DNA from: Chrysaora quinquecirrha
Lineage: Eukaryota > Cnidaria > Scyphozoa > Semaeostomeae > Pelagiidae
Length of the DNA stretch: 64,000 nucleotides
Direction of reading: 5' to 3'
Assembly: GCA_014526335.1 (NCBI GenBank)
Contig: JACTAT010000037.1
Location: forward strand, 14,586,675 to 14,650,674
A model generated the notes under the pieces. It was not told the DNA's origin, searched no databases, and was given only the letters and a program-made list of their open reading frames with translations. Position numbers and translations under genes: made by a program. Positions 10,857 to 22,600 of this stretch are shown here, piece by piece; position 1 is the stretch's first letter, and each line of letters starts with the position of its first letter.

Positions 10857-11554
10857 TTATGATTTAACCGGTTTTAAAACAAATGTAATTCTTCTTTCAG
10901 TTTCCACTAAGCTTCCATCGATTTCACCATTCTCAATCTTGTCAAGAATTTGTTGCATAAAATCCTTCAGATTGGTCTTTGATTTGTATTTTCTGTTGAT
11001 AATTACTTTAATCCTATGATTTTCTTTGAGAAATTCTTCAATTTTTTTTCAATTTCCAATTTAAATCCTGTCCTGCAATATCAGTGCTTAATGACAGCTC
11101 TTTCGGTTTTGATTGATTTTTATGAACAATACGTTCTTTTTCTCTACTTTTCTTCTGCAAAGAATACATATCCTTTTCAGACAATAATTTGTACACTGCA
11201 TGAGGATTGTTATGGTGTGGTGCTTTTACAAGGTGCAGTTGAAAATCTTTAGACTTTGCTTCTTCTTTTGCCTGTTTCAATGACATGATCCCCTGACTTT
11301 TTTCCATTTTCATCAATCAAATGGATTTCATTTAATTGTCCTTTGCTTGTTTCATTATTACTTTGAAAATATATAAAACTAGGTGTCGAATGAAAGCTTT
11401 GTTTCTTGAAAGCATGTGCAGAAGATACTTCATTTCGATTTGTGAAAATTTCAGCTGATCCCAAAAAAAGTTGGCCTAAATTCCTCGTTCTTCTTCCAGC
11501 ATTGATACATGCAATACGTTGACAAGAAATGGCGATAACCCTGAAAGCAATCAT
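10857..11554 (-). CDS. MTIF3: Mitochondrial translation initiation factor IF-3, two frameshifts
   Basis: IF-3 binds the small mitoribosomal subunit and helps place initiator tRNA and start codon. ATG is at 11554-11552; an in-frame TTG further upstream is not the start. The first ~70 residues are basic and Arg/Ser-rich, fitting a mitochondrial presequence. The IF-3 N-domain follows with HLIDENGK, then GIMSLKQAKEEA, then NPHAVYKLLSEKDMYSLQKK. The C-domain holds IEEFLKENHRIKVIINRKY and ends near RRITFVLKPVKS, stop at 10859-10857. Length would be about 231 residues, somewhat shorter than the human protein. The frame breaks twice, at an A6 run (about 11297-11302) and an A8 run (about 11042-11049, minus-strand sense); each break is consistent with one surplus A. 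Everything else reads cleanly, so homopolymer assembly errors are more likely than a pseudogene, though a young pseudogene is possible. Its 3' end faces dystroglycan. Confidence 0.85.
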
Positions 11555-13031
11555 TCTTAATGAACGCAATAATCCCTTTAGAAGATTATTATAATTTCCT
11601 ACCTTTCACAACTAAGGTGAAAGAAAGCAGCTTTGCAAAGAAAACACAGGACATGCACTTCTCTTCAAATTTCGCCCATTTTGTATTTTGAAGACAGGAT
11701 GGAAAAGTGGAAGGAATTTGCTTTTGAATCTTGAAAACAAACTGGAATGTGGGAATTGGAATATGGAACCTAGAATCCTGGAATCTGGGAAGTAAAATCC
11801 TGAAACTGGAATCTAAGAACTGAAATATTGAAATTTGAAACGAGCCTGTTATTTTATTACTGCATCATGTGAATTTTATCGATTGCTGTCAACAGGAAAC
11901 AGGTGCGTAGGCTCCTCACCAAAGCATTTAACGTGAGGGCTGCGGCAACTGGGGGACTGAAGGACTGGGGGCTGCGTCATCAAAATTATTCATGAAGTCC
12001 ATTGTTTCAGGGGTATTGCTAAGATGGGATTCTATTGTTCTTATTGTTCTATGGACAATTCAGTCCTCCAAAAGATTTTCTCCTTCCTACACCCTTGAAG
12101 TTACTTTATGGAAATATTGCCGGGTCATCTCAGCAAAACAACATTTTGGGTTTTTTTTGGTTTTCGCGCTAATCTTCAACGACTGATAAATATAGGGGCA
12201 AACCAATTAAGTCAAGTATAAATAAGGCCACTATGAACGCTACTGATTTTAAAAGGTTTTAAAACATCCGTAGGCTGCACGAAAACTGGAGATAGCAAAG
12301 TACCATTTCCAATACGAACCATGCTTGCATTGCAATTAAATGATAGCACACTGAGAAGCTCTGAGAAGATGTTTGGCAAATATCAGATGTAGCGATGATC
12401 GACTAAGAATCGAAACGGAGAGAAGAGAAAAGCTTCCGCAACCTCCAGAGGCTAGAACCTGCAGATCCTGCAATGAAGTTAAAGTTCAAAATTAACTCCA
12501 TTTTGTAATTAATTAGCAGTTTTCATAAAAATGCTATAAAGTTACGATCCATCATTCCCTTCCCTTATCACAATTACATACGCTATTGATCTGGTAACAC
12601 ATACACACACTTGGTAAGCACTAAGCATTACTCACTCTCATCGCCCTCATCGTATTTGTAGCTTTTTTCTTATACAATTTACACAAACTGCATACACTAA
12701 AAAACTATAATCCTTAAGAATACGAATATGGAAGATGCTTGCCGATTGGGTCACACAAAGTGGACGGCGGAAATTTGGGTTGGTTTCTTAGCCTTAACAA
12801 ATTGATATTTGTTATGTGAAGCCTTGAATATAAATCTTTTGGATTCAGTAATTGATGCTGCGCCAATGTGCCGCCGCTAATTAACACCTTTATCACAAGC
12901 TACACCACCTTGGTATGTTTGTAACATGGGTCCTCATCAAACGGTTTGTGAAATCCAAAAATTTCCAGTTTACTGCCTTTACGACACATGTGCCCGAAAT
13001 TCAGAGAGAAAAGGCCCAGGAAGAGTAGCTA
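11555..13031. other. Intergenic, no gene found; GGAATCTG-rich degenerate repeat
   Basis: Upstream flank of MTIF3. At 11700-11840 a degenerate short repeat built on GGAATCTGG and related words runs for about 140 bases; a similar tract occurs at 17275-17370. The rest shows no convincing exon. Confidence 0.5.
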
Positions 13032-14065
13032 TACAGTTTTTTTCATAAGAAACCGGTTTATAAGAAACCTTGAACTAGACACACAAAAAGTTAAGAAACG
13101 TTTGGAATTAGGAGGAAGGAGTTAAGAAACTTAAGAAATTTTTGTGTCAGTTTTCCAATCCAACATACTGATTTCACATTTGTGGAGGTAGTAATTAGTT
13201 CTCAAGCATTTCCGTGCGGTTGCTTGTTCCGAGCGTGCTAACTCATACCATTTCTTGCACCTGTCAGCAATACTGTATCCCAGAAGGTTTTCTGTCGTTT
13301 TTATTGCAATTCATTTCCATTTAATATTTGTTCCAGGGAAGGCAATAACGGCATGGAAGCAATAGCAATTGGCTATGCAAAAGAAGTCCCTCAGCGCTGT
13401 GTAGCCACCATTGTCTCTCAACTGAGATCTGGTGATGTTTTTCTCATCATCGGAACTTAAGAATGGGCGGTCAGTGTGCCAGCCCAATGCCAAAATGCCC
13501 TTCTCTTCTGGGGGGTTGACGAAGAAACGAAGTTTTTTTCCGCAGACCAGCACACTATGTCCATGCCGACAACCAGAGCCCGAGGACACTAGTCGAAAGC
13601 ATGAAAAGAGTGAAAAAGAAAGCAAGCACCTAAACCAAGCAAGCAGGGAGGGTGGGTGGGACAAAAATCTGCTTGTCAAGCACTTTCAAACGTTCTCCGT
13701 TCACAGTTCATGTTCAGTTTTAATGATAAGCACAGACCGCCTGGCAAAATTTATAGCCGCCAAATTTAAATGCACGAGTTAACCCGATTCACCATAGCAA
13801 CACTGCTGTATAAGGAATCGCTTTGTATGAAAAAGCTTCCACCAATCATGAGACACCTCAAAAGCTTCTCTACCTCTAATGCGATGCAAGAGGGCAATAA
13901 TAACATAAAAGCCCCTGTCACATATTAAACCCGAATAAATTGCATTTAGTCGTGCCTTACTTAAGAAGCTGTTAAGAAACTTTAAGTACTAAAATTTGGC
14001 CAAAAATTAAGAAACTTTTAGAACTAAGGCCCCGAGTCAGGTTTCTTATAAAAAACGTGTACTGT
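13032..14065. mobile_element. Inverted-repeat element, TACAC-TTTTTTATAAG-type ends
   Basis: The left end reads TACAGTTTTTTTCATAAG followed by AAACC. The right end, reverse-complemented, reads TACAGTACACGTTTTTTATAAG followed by AAACC. Internal sequence repeatedly contains TTAAGAAAC-type words. About 1.03 kb with no recognisable transposase. The frames at 13311-13782 overlap on both strands and match no family I know. Confidence 0.65.
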
Positions 14066-14238
14066 AAAAATTTAATGGCTTGTCCAACATGTCCTGAAAT
14101 ATCTGATCATGAAAAGGTTTGTCATGTAGGGTATCCAAGTCAGAGTTTACACCAAAAAGAACTTGCAAGCAAGTTTTCAACCCCCAAACAATGAATGGAG
14201 AATCTGCAGCCCAAAACAGTAAGAGAGTTCTCTCAAAC

Positions 14239-14638
14239 CCCGGGGGGGTAACTCCCATATGTATTGACACTACTGTAAAAACTAACATTAAAGAATTTCA
14301 CAATACAAAAATACGGCAATACGGGATGTGCCATTTTTTGAGGTACCTTTTTAGGGGTGGAAAATAAATTTTGGGGTATCAAATTTGCTAAAATTACAAA
14401 GTTGGAGTATCATTTTTTGCTAAGATGACCAAATTTGATAAAGTCACAATAACTGCCAAATAAATTTCAGCTGTATAACTCTAAAAACAGACTTTTGAGT
14501 ATTTCTATGTACTATATTCATATTTCTTTGTGAACTTTGGGGTATACTTTTTAGAACTTTTTTATAAATTTTGGAGCCAACTTTTTATTCCAAAAAAGGC
14601 ACACCGCTGTCACTGATCTATTGAAGTTACCACCCGGG
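14239..14638. mobile_element. hAT-like MITE (8-bp target duplication)
   Basis: The terminal inverted repeat starts CCCGGGGGGGTAACT on the left and, reverse-complemented, CCCGGGTGGTAACT on the right. Flanking 8-mers are TCTCAAAC (14231-14238) and TTTCAAAC (14639-14646), 7 of 8 identical, as expected of a hAT-type target duplication. Internal TTTGGGGTATC-like words repeat. No coding capacity. Confidence 0.75.
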
Positions 14639-14958
14639 TTTCAAACCCATAACAAAATCGGAAATTTCTGACCAAAAAAACCCAAGCAACCTGTCAAATT
14701 TTTTCAAATGCGCTATACTGTAGATCACTTCGTTAGACGGGCGACATCATTAAATTTTTTCGAAATTACAGGATATTGAAATTTCGATGCGAAAATCTTA
14801 TAAAACATCCAAAATTTAGTAGAGGGGAACAAAGTTTCACTGTCCTGGTGGTTGTGTTCTTAATTTTATGAACATTCAAAGTTCCCGATTTCATAAAGGC
14901 TTTGACTGCAAAAAATGAACTTGGTGAAACTTTTTACCCCACACGGTCAAAGCCCTTA

Positions 14959-15777
14959 TACACTCTTTTTTTTATAAGAATACTATAAATTTTGTCGAGC
15001 CTCAATATTCTTAAAAAATGTTCGTTTTTAGCCTGAATATATTCTTAAAGTATTCTTATTTTTCAAATCTGATATGCGGTTTTAGGGGAACATGGTTAAA
15101 AGAGGGGGTGTTTGGGTTTTACGGTTACACGGTTTTGGCAATATTTTCACTCGGATTTTCGGTTTCTTCCGAAAAATTACGCGGTTCATCAGTTTTCAAA
15201 ATCTCGTCGGTGAACGGTTTTACGGCATTTTTGGACAATTTTTCCGGTTTTTGTTTAAATTTTTTGCGTTTTTGGTACTGAATGCCGACTCTATTAAGCT
15301 GCAGGTTAGCCCGCAATTGAAAAAAAATTGTTATTGTAGGAAAACGTCTCAAAAACGTGAAGTGAGCAATAAAATTTGACGAACCTACAGTTTTCACAAA
15401 TACTCTATGCAATGTTTGTGAAAACGGGGACTCGAATCGTGCCATACGGATTTGTTCAAAATATCGAACGGTTTTACGGTTTTTGAGCAAATTTTGAACG
15501 GATTTACGGTTTCCAGACCCCCCCAAACACCCCCTCTTAAAAGAAAAATCATCTCATGTGGTCGAGCGAAATAAATATTTAACTATTATAACAAAAAGAA
15601 TGTTGTTAACAATCATGAAGTTTCGTTCTAAAATTGCAAAACAGGCATCTGCTGAAAAATGAGATAGAAATATGGGAGAGCTGAGGCTGAGCATATTCTT
15701 ACAATATTCTTAAAAATAGGATGATTCTGAGCCTGAATATTCTTATAAACAATATTCTTATAAAGAAAAAGAGTGTA
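14959..15777. mobile_element. Middle inverted-repeat element of the nest
   Basis: The left end reads TACACTCTTTTTTTTATAAG followed by AATA; the right end mirrors it as TATTCTTATAAAGAAAAAG followed by AGTGTA. The ends belong to the same TACAC-TTTTTTATAAG class as 13032, 20609, 36778 and 58780. It contains the inner element at 15103-15535. Confidence 0.7.
15103..15535. mobile_element. Inner hAT-like MITE of the nest
   Basis: Ends AGGGGGTGTTTGGG at left and its mirror CCCAAACACCCCCT at right. Flanking 8-mers GTTAAAAG (15095-15102) and CTTAAAAG (15536-15543) agree at 7 of 8 positions. A truncated inverted relative lies at about 31615-32045. Internal sequence is rich in ACGGTTTTACGG words. Confidence 0.75.
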
Positions 15778-15943
15778 AAATCGTAAACTTTGAACGCTCA
15801 TAAAATCGATAATACAAGTGCTATGTATAAGATGGTAAAACTTTTAGGCAGGGCAAAATTTGGAAAATATTTGGACAAATTTTATTCTACCGAAGTGATC
15901 TATTGGGAAAAAAGCAAAGTTTTGGGCAAATGTTTTTAATATA

Positions 15944-16217
15944 TTGAACCATTGTCCCGACAGAGACATGACCACGACCACCCTCTTTGGATTGGCTTTC
16001 TGGGAAGCGTTTGTTTTCTCAGAACACTCATCCGGATATTACGTCATATCGCGCCAAATAAATTCTTTGAGAAGCATTATTATGCAAATTTATGTGGTTC
16101 ATGCACAGCTTGTGTGTCGTCTTCGGTACTGTAACTTCTCGCTCGCTCACCTTCTGCAATAACCTCAAGCTTGTCTGCATCGTTGCTCAAGTTGCGAAAC
16201 AGCTCTTGTTATTGAAA
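15944..16217 (+). promoter_or_regulatory. Probable 5' flank/UTR of the MS4A-like gene
   Basis: The 270 bases before the ATG are less AT-rich than their surroundings and contain inverted CCAAT (GGATTGGCTTTC, about 15987-15998). No TATA box is clear. Assigned mainly by position. Confidence 0.3.
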
Positions 16218-19200
16218 ATGGCGAGAGTAACCCGTGGCCATGCCATTACTGCCATTATCTTTGGTGTGATTGAAGTTCTCATGGGAATTGCAATCATTGT
16301 AGCCAGTTTTGTTGCCGCCTCGAAAGTTAGCAACGCACTGTACTCGCCGTATTGGGCAGGATTCGTGGTAGGTTCCTCTTTTTGTAATTTTTTCGACTCG
16401 CAATCTTATTTTCCACTGAAAATTTTCGTTACTAATTTGTACTTTATATGTTCGCAAGTTTTGTTACGTTTCAAATTTTATTTTCTAAATTAAGTTGTAT
16501 TTTCGAGCAAAATCTAACAGGAAAAACTTTCCATGGGATTTCGGATGGTTGATGATGGCGTCTTTGCGGAACTCATGTGGTATTTAACAGAAAATGGCCC
16601 AGGGGGTACTCAGTCACTTTCAATACGGGGGGTCCATGCCACTATTTCCTTGCAGACCCCAAATATTGAGTTTAATGTTTTGAAGACCCCAAATATTGCT
16701 ATCTATTTTTGGACACCTAAAATGTTTTCTCGGGTTTAGCCATCAGTTTCATCTTCCTTCAGATTTGTGGACCCCTAATATTGAATTTTGTCCATGTTAT
16801 AATTCACAGACCCCAAATATTGAATAAGCTTAAGATTTCGGACCCCAAATATTGGCATGGACCCCCCCGTATTGAAAGTCAATGAGTACCTCCCCTGGGG
16901 AAAATGGCGTGCTGACTTTACTTCTGTCTGATCATCATTTTAATTCCTACAGTAGACTATATGAGTTTCATCGATTACAATGTGAACTCTTTATTTTGTT
17001 ATAATATCAAAGTTGTGTCACATTTGGTTCATGCCTGCGGATTGTAGCAGTTTTGCGATGCACTCTTCCAATCTTTCCTAAAAATAGCCCACACATTCAT
17101 AAAACTAGCTACTGTCTTAACTGTAATCCGGCAAAATTTGTCGAGGAAAGCTAGTTAAGCTCAACGTCTTAATTTGAAACTTTTAAGATAAACAAAAAAA
17201 CAATGACGGAAGAAACCTTCAGGGTGAGAGACAGTGAGAAAAAATCTTCACAATGGCTACCTTAAAGTTAATTTAAAACCTGGAATGTGGAATTTAGAAT
17301 CTGGATAAAACATGGAATCTTGAACACCTGGAACCTGAAAGCCGGAATCTGAGAATCCGCAATCTTTAGGATTAAGTTTCTGAAAACCCTTTTGCTTTGA
17401 AAATCAGAATCAGGCAGGTCATGTGCAATACCACTAATTTTCTGTTCCTATACTTTTCCACATTTTCCTCTGTCAGTTGTTCCAAATACCTTTCCTTTTT
17501 TCACTGGACTCAAAGGGCAAGTGGAACAAAAAATGTCTGAGTCATAGCAGCATGCGTAAGCACTGCTTGCCTAGAAATCAAACCTTAAGACCCAACTTAC
17601 AGGGGAACATATCCTAGTGGATCTGTTCCCAAAGGTCACATAGGCTTTTCGTTTACAGGGGTGCACACATGGGTCTGTTCCTTTTAGGGAATTGGATTTA
17701 TCATTTCGGTTATGCAAGAAAAGGGAATCCATTTGGTTCCTCATCTGTTTCTGTGGTGCAGTGATAATGAGGTAGTGCCAGATACCAGTGTGTAAGAAGA
17801 GGTTTCATAAACACATGTTGATAGCAGTTTATATTAAACTGAATTGTACATATCCCTTTAAAAAATTCATAATACATAATGCATACAAACCTAAAATTAT
17901 GACCTGAAAACTGCACTCGATGTATACAAAAGGTACCAGAAACAAGTGCAAAGTGGTAACAAAATACAAAAGTTTTGGGTCTCTGTCTTGTGGGGGGACT
18001 TGTACAAAGGGTCAACTTTTACATTTAATATATCTACAAAAAGGAGCAATGATAGGGTGTGGGACATATTGGTATACCATAAGTCTCAATTGACTACCGA
18101 GTAAACACATGAGAATCAATGATAATGATTGTAGTAATTTTTTTCATCTGCAGTACCTTGTTCCTGGAATTCTTGGCATTCTAACTGGAGCCACAAAGAA
18201 TAATGGATGTGTAAGTATCAAATATTTCTAAAATCTTTAATAAATTTTCTTGCAGTTTTATCACCAGTGTTATTCCCTGTGCTTTTAGGCTGGTAAGGGA
18301 ATTTTGGTGCAGTCCAATGAAAAGCAATGTTATTTTTCTTGTTTGTTTTGCACAAATTTGTCATTGATTGTTTACTGATATGGAGTCTCTTGCAGCCTAA
18401 AACTGTTTCCAGGGGGAAAATACTAAGGAAACATTAGGAAAATATGAAGGAGCATTTTTCTGCGTTGCCATTTTGCAGTAATGCATAAAGCAGCTCATTT
18501 TTTGAGAACTTTTTCTTCTTAAGAACAGCACTAGACTTAGTATACTAAGTATAGTTTGTATAGACTTCTTTTTTGAGCTTTTAGTATTTCCAGAAACAAG
18601 GGGCTGTGAACAGTGATGACACTAGCCAGTTTTGTAGTAGTTCATAGTTGAAGTAGGGGGGGGGGTCTGGAAAAACATTTTGCAGACCATGCCCTTCAAA
18701 CTTTCGCAAATGTTGGGAAACACCCTTTTTGCCCCCCAATGAGTTTTAAAATGTTTTTGGACAATGACGTTACAAAAACACGGAACGAGCAGAACAAGCC
18801 AGTAACAAGCGGAACAAGTGAGGAGTTTCTTACGAGTTTCTTAAAGGTTCCATAACAATCTTCATGTTCACTAACTGCACCCCCGTGAATTTCTCAAACC
18901 AGTACTATTTGAAAACTTTCCGATGTTTAGACTTCATTAAAGTACATTCCGGGTAATATGACACAGGAAACAAGTGAGAAAAAGTAGAATATGTCAAGGA
19001 TTTCCTTTCTTAAAAGTAAATTGTTTCTTAAGTTATATTTTCCCAGTACTGGAATTTCTTAATTTTTTGGCATTCTGAGAGTTGAGTTTCTTATAATATT
19101 ATGCAGTTTCCTATAAAAAAGATATGTGTAGGGATCGAATCTTCAAAACAATGTCAAGCAAGTAAGCTGATTGGTCAAGCTTCTGTATTGAACCACACGT

Positions 19201-22098
19201 GACTGACTCATGGGAAGGCATTAAAATGAAACGAATCAGAAAAAGTATACCTTGTACCGCTGCCGGCACATCCCAGGTGGGGCCTCCGTTGACATCCTTG
19301 TTGATTTCGAGGAGCATTTCACTCCTAATCTTTTTGCTTTCAAACAAACTCAATCAAAAATCCTTTTGTTCTTTAAAAATCTCGTACACTTTTCCAGTGA
19401 ATGAAATGCCCCTCGATTCAAATCACGGTTCTGTGTTTTCAAATCTTTTTTCTGTATTGCCTTAGAATTCATTACAAGGTTCCGGGGCGAATATGATTCA
19501 TCCCATTGCATGAAATAAAACCATTGGTAGTTAGACACCGTAGTTATGTTTCAGAAATAATGTTTCAGCCAAAACAATTTGAACTTAAAACACCTCCTTC
19601 GTAGAAGTAAATAATGTTTCCTCCACAAAAGAACAACGCGCTTGCAACATAGCACAGCTGCGGCGTCTTAACACCCACAGCAGAATATGGAAAAGGTTCT
19701 CCGAATGGACTGACATCAGTGAATACCAGGGCCGCCGAGAGCTTTCGGAGGCCCAGGGGCAAAACTGTGATTTGAGGCCTCTTGCGAGCGAAGCGAGCAG
19801 AAAATTTTTCGACCACGCCCTTTAGATTAGCTTAAAATGCATTTCAGAGCATTTCCTGCAGTCAAAATATCAAAAATCTTCAATTATGAGGCTCCTTTGA
19901 CCCTGTGGTCCTGGGGCAAATTGCCCCTGCCCCCTCTCGGGTGAATACTACATCTATTTCTAACATATCATCGTTCAAAGCAAGATGCAAGGTTTGAACA
20001 AACAAAAACAACTTAACATTGACGTAAGATGAGATGAGGTATGCCACAATCTACGCTTTGTTCAATGTGTCACTGGCTTGTTCCACTTGTTACTGGCCTG
20101 TCCCTCACTTGTTCCACTTGTTACTGGCTTGTTCTGCTCGTTCCGTGTTTTAGTAACGTCGTTTTGGACAAATCTCAAGGATGATATTTTAGAGGAGTGG
20201 GGTCCAGATCCCCCTTTTCCCCCCTTGGGTATGCCACTGTAGTAGTTGGCTGTGGTGGTAGTTTTCAAATATGTCTTTTTCACTCTCAGAATTTGTGAGG
20301 TGTTCTTGTTTTTTTAGATGATTGGTTTCATGATTCTGAATATAATTGGCTTTATTCTGCTTGGAGTTGGAAGCATTGCTCTGTTTGTTTTCTTGAGTGC
20401 TTCCGGTGTTGTACTGCAAGATGCAACAAGCTATTGCTACACATCTGGCAGCTATTGCTACTGCAACTATGATGGCACTGTTCTGACATTCTCATGTAAG
20501 GCTTACTTTTGATTATATTGGACCAAATCTGCCTTTTGCTTCAATAAATTGCCCTTGAACATATAAACACCAACATCTTGTAATTTATTATGAAAATAGA
20601 GTGGTGATTACACATCTTTTTTTATAAGGAACCTTAGTTTGCTCTGGGCCTCAAGTTACTTATTTTTTTCTACCATTTGAGACTCAAAATTCCTTATTAG
20701 TTCCTTATTTTGTCATTGCTCAAAATCTTAAATTAGCTTTTCTTAGCCTGTGCACAAGCCTCATCCTAATGGAAAGGTCGCCTCCTTTTCTTCAGGAGGA
20801 GCAGGTCAGTGGTGCACAGGCTAGTTTTGTCATTAACAAAAAAAGTTGCTTTCTTCTGTTCTGTTTTCCTGGACCAATGGCACTATTTGCTACAGTGGAT
20901 ATCTTATTGTTCTTACTTACAGTATGAAATTTAAGAAAAAGAAGAATTTCTTAATGTTGTTTAAATCTTTACTGCCTTTCGTTGTTCCTTCTTAATTTTT
21001 CCATAAATTTCAGCCTGACCATTTCCTTAACAGTTCCTTATTTTTCAGGCCATTTTCAGCCTCAAGTTCCCTATAAAGGTGTTCCTTATAAAAAAGACAT
21101 GTAAACTCTTTAAATCTGCTATTTTTCACAACAGGACTAAGCTGTAAGCTTCTCTGGTTTCGTTGGCAACAAGAATTGTTGAAATTTGCTCCTTGAAAAC
21201 ATTTTTTTGTTAAATCTGTATTATACATGAACCAGAAAAGCCAAAGCAGGGAATTTATAGTTTTGAAAGTCCAATTTGAAAATTGAAGAGAAGTAATTTT
21301 GCTTTTCAAATTCTCTTGCAGCAACTTGTGCAACATTGACAGAATTGCTTGCTGCTTTGTGGGCTGTTGCCATTTGTTGTTTGCTCTCTGCAGTTATAAC
21401 ATTGGCATCTTCAATTTTGGGATGTGTTTCTGCCTGCTGTACTGCTGTAAGTCAATGGATTTCTTCCTTTGCATTTTCTTCTGTATAGAATAACCCTTAT
21501 AAGAATACCAGCTGAGTTCTGAGTGCAGGTATGCAAACCCTCTTCAGACTAAAACGCACTTTTGGAGTGGGAAGATCATTTTTTGAGAAATTGAGCCCAA
21601 AAGAGTGAGACAAGCAGGCTGAGCATAAGTATACCTGTTTGGAACTTGCAGGGTTGCAACTAAGTATTCTTTATAACTAAGTGTGTATTGTGTGAAAAGC
21701 AAGTTCATTTAAAGAAAAGCCAAATTTAATGATATGCTCAATATAAGAGAAAAAAGATGATAAATATATTCCACATCTGAAATCCCATATTACATCTTGA
21801 ATGAGGAACAAAGGGGCAAATTTCTACATAAAAACTCCATATGTTTTAAGTTGCAGAAAACTTTTTGCCTTATTATTCTGAACAATCTGATATAGAATAA
21901 CTTTTCTAAGCATTATGTTAGGCTTCTAGTTTTGATAACATTTTAAATTTGTAGGCTGAACCAACTGGATTGGTTGTCCAAGAACATATTCCTGCAGGCT
22001 ACCCATCTGGATTTGGTCAACAACCACCACAGTACCAGCCTGCATATCCACCAGCACAAGCCTACCAGCCACCACAAGTCAGGAGTGGAGCTATCTAA
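16218..22098 (+). CDS. CD20/MS4A-like four-transmembrane protein, five exons
   Basis: Exons 16218-16367, 18154-18210, 20318-20495, 21322-21446 and 21955-22098 join in phase to about 217 residues; all introns are GT/AG. TM1 lies in the first ~35 residues. Exon 2 carries SPYWAG(FV)YLVPGILGILTGATK-type sequence, spanning the exon 1/2 join, like the second helix of the CD20/MS4A family, where a Trp-Gly/Ala and a Gly-rich helix precede a short loop. Exon 3 gives TM3 and a Tyr/Cys-rich outer loop (CYTSGSYCYC). Exon 4 gives a Cys/Ala-rich TM4, and exon 5 a Pro/Tyr/Gln-rich cytosolic tail (QPPQYQPAYPP), stop 22096-22098. MS4A proteins are ion-channel or receptor-associated membrane proteins, mostly known from vertebrates. 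Family membership rests on topology and the TM2 motif; a MARVEL or other tetraspan family is the alternative. ANAPC15 starts 503 bases downstream on the same strand. Confidence 0.8.
16598..16899. mobile_element. hAT-like MITE in intron 1 of the MS4A-like gene
   Basis: Perfect 8-bp flanking duplication GAAAATGG (16590-16597 and 16900-16907). Inverted termini of about 45 bases start CCCAGGGGGTACTCA at left and CCCAGGGGAGGTACTCA at right (reverse-complemented) and share TTTCAATACGGGGGG and TCCATGCC. Internally ACCCCAAATATTG recurs about five times. 302 bp, no coding capacity. Confidence 0.9.
18758..20170. repeat. Inverted repeat arms in intron 2 of the MS4A-like gene
   Basis: About 68 bases at 18758-18826 recur inverted at about 20091-20170. 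Both contain ACACGGAACGAGCAGAACAA followed by GCCAGTAACAAG and GGAACAAGTGAG. The right arm carries an extra internal GCCAGTAACAAG unit. Between the arms lie a TTTCTTATAA-rich remnant (18825-19125) and another dispersed repeat (19725-19940). Confidence 0.65.
20609..21103. mobile_element. Inverted-repeat element in intron 3 of the MS4A-like gene
   Basis: The left end is TACACATCTTTTTTTATAAG plus GAAC; the right end, reverse-complemented, is TACATGTCTTTTTTATAAG plus GAAC. Internal TTCCTTATT and CCTCAAGTT words are repeated in both halves. About 495 bp, same end class as 13032-14065. Confidence 0.75.
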
Positions 22099-22600
22099 AC
22101 CATCAGTGATTCACTTTGTATAAAACAAGCACAACAGTTGCAAGCAGATGAACATAGCAAGAATTTTTATGATTTTTTACTGATTATTTCTAAGATTTTG
22201 ATTTCTTCTTGTAAATGTTTTGTTTTTTGGTGTTGTATTGCATTGATTTAATTTTTCACCACTTTTGTTATATTGATATTGTTTTAGTACTATCAAATAA
22301 TCAACACTGAAGATCCTTCTTTGAAACTGATACAAAGATATGAGATTGTACCTATGTTTTAGGCTACTTCTGTTCCCTGTTCAGCTTGATCTTTGCACTC
22401 GATTGCAATTTGATATTATATATCAATTGCAAAAAGCATTTTTCGCGCCGGCGGCAAAATGTTGGCAGCGTTATGGTATAACACCATTCCTGCTGTGTGT
22501 TGTCGCAGTTTACTTCCTTGTTTGTATTCCCCAAAAGCCGAATTCCTGGAACTGAATTATTATGGGCTTCGCCAGATCGAGGTCAAAGTGACTGCTGAAA

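Larger units (their letters stand above)
14721..15902. mobile_element. Outer fold-back element of a nested set
   Basis: The left arm starts TAGATCACTTCGTTAGA; the right arm, reverse-complemented, starts TAGATCACTTCGGTAGA. Further in, both arms share a diverged TTTTATGARCRTTCAAAGTT block. Two other inverted-repeat elements (14959-15777 and 15103-15535) lie inside it. Confidence 0.7.

Noticed and set aside
13311..13782. Overlapping 116- and 122-residue frames
   Set aside because: They lie inside the 13032-14065 inverted-repeat element on opposite strands with no family match that I recognise.
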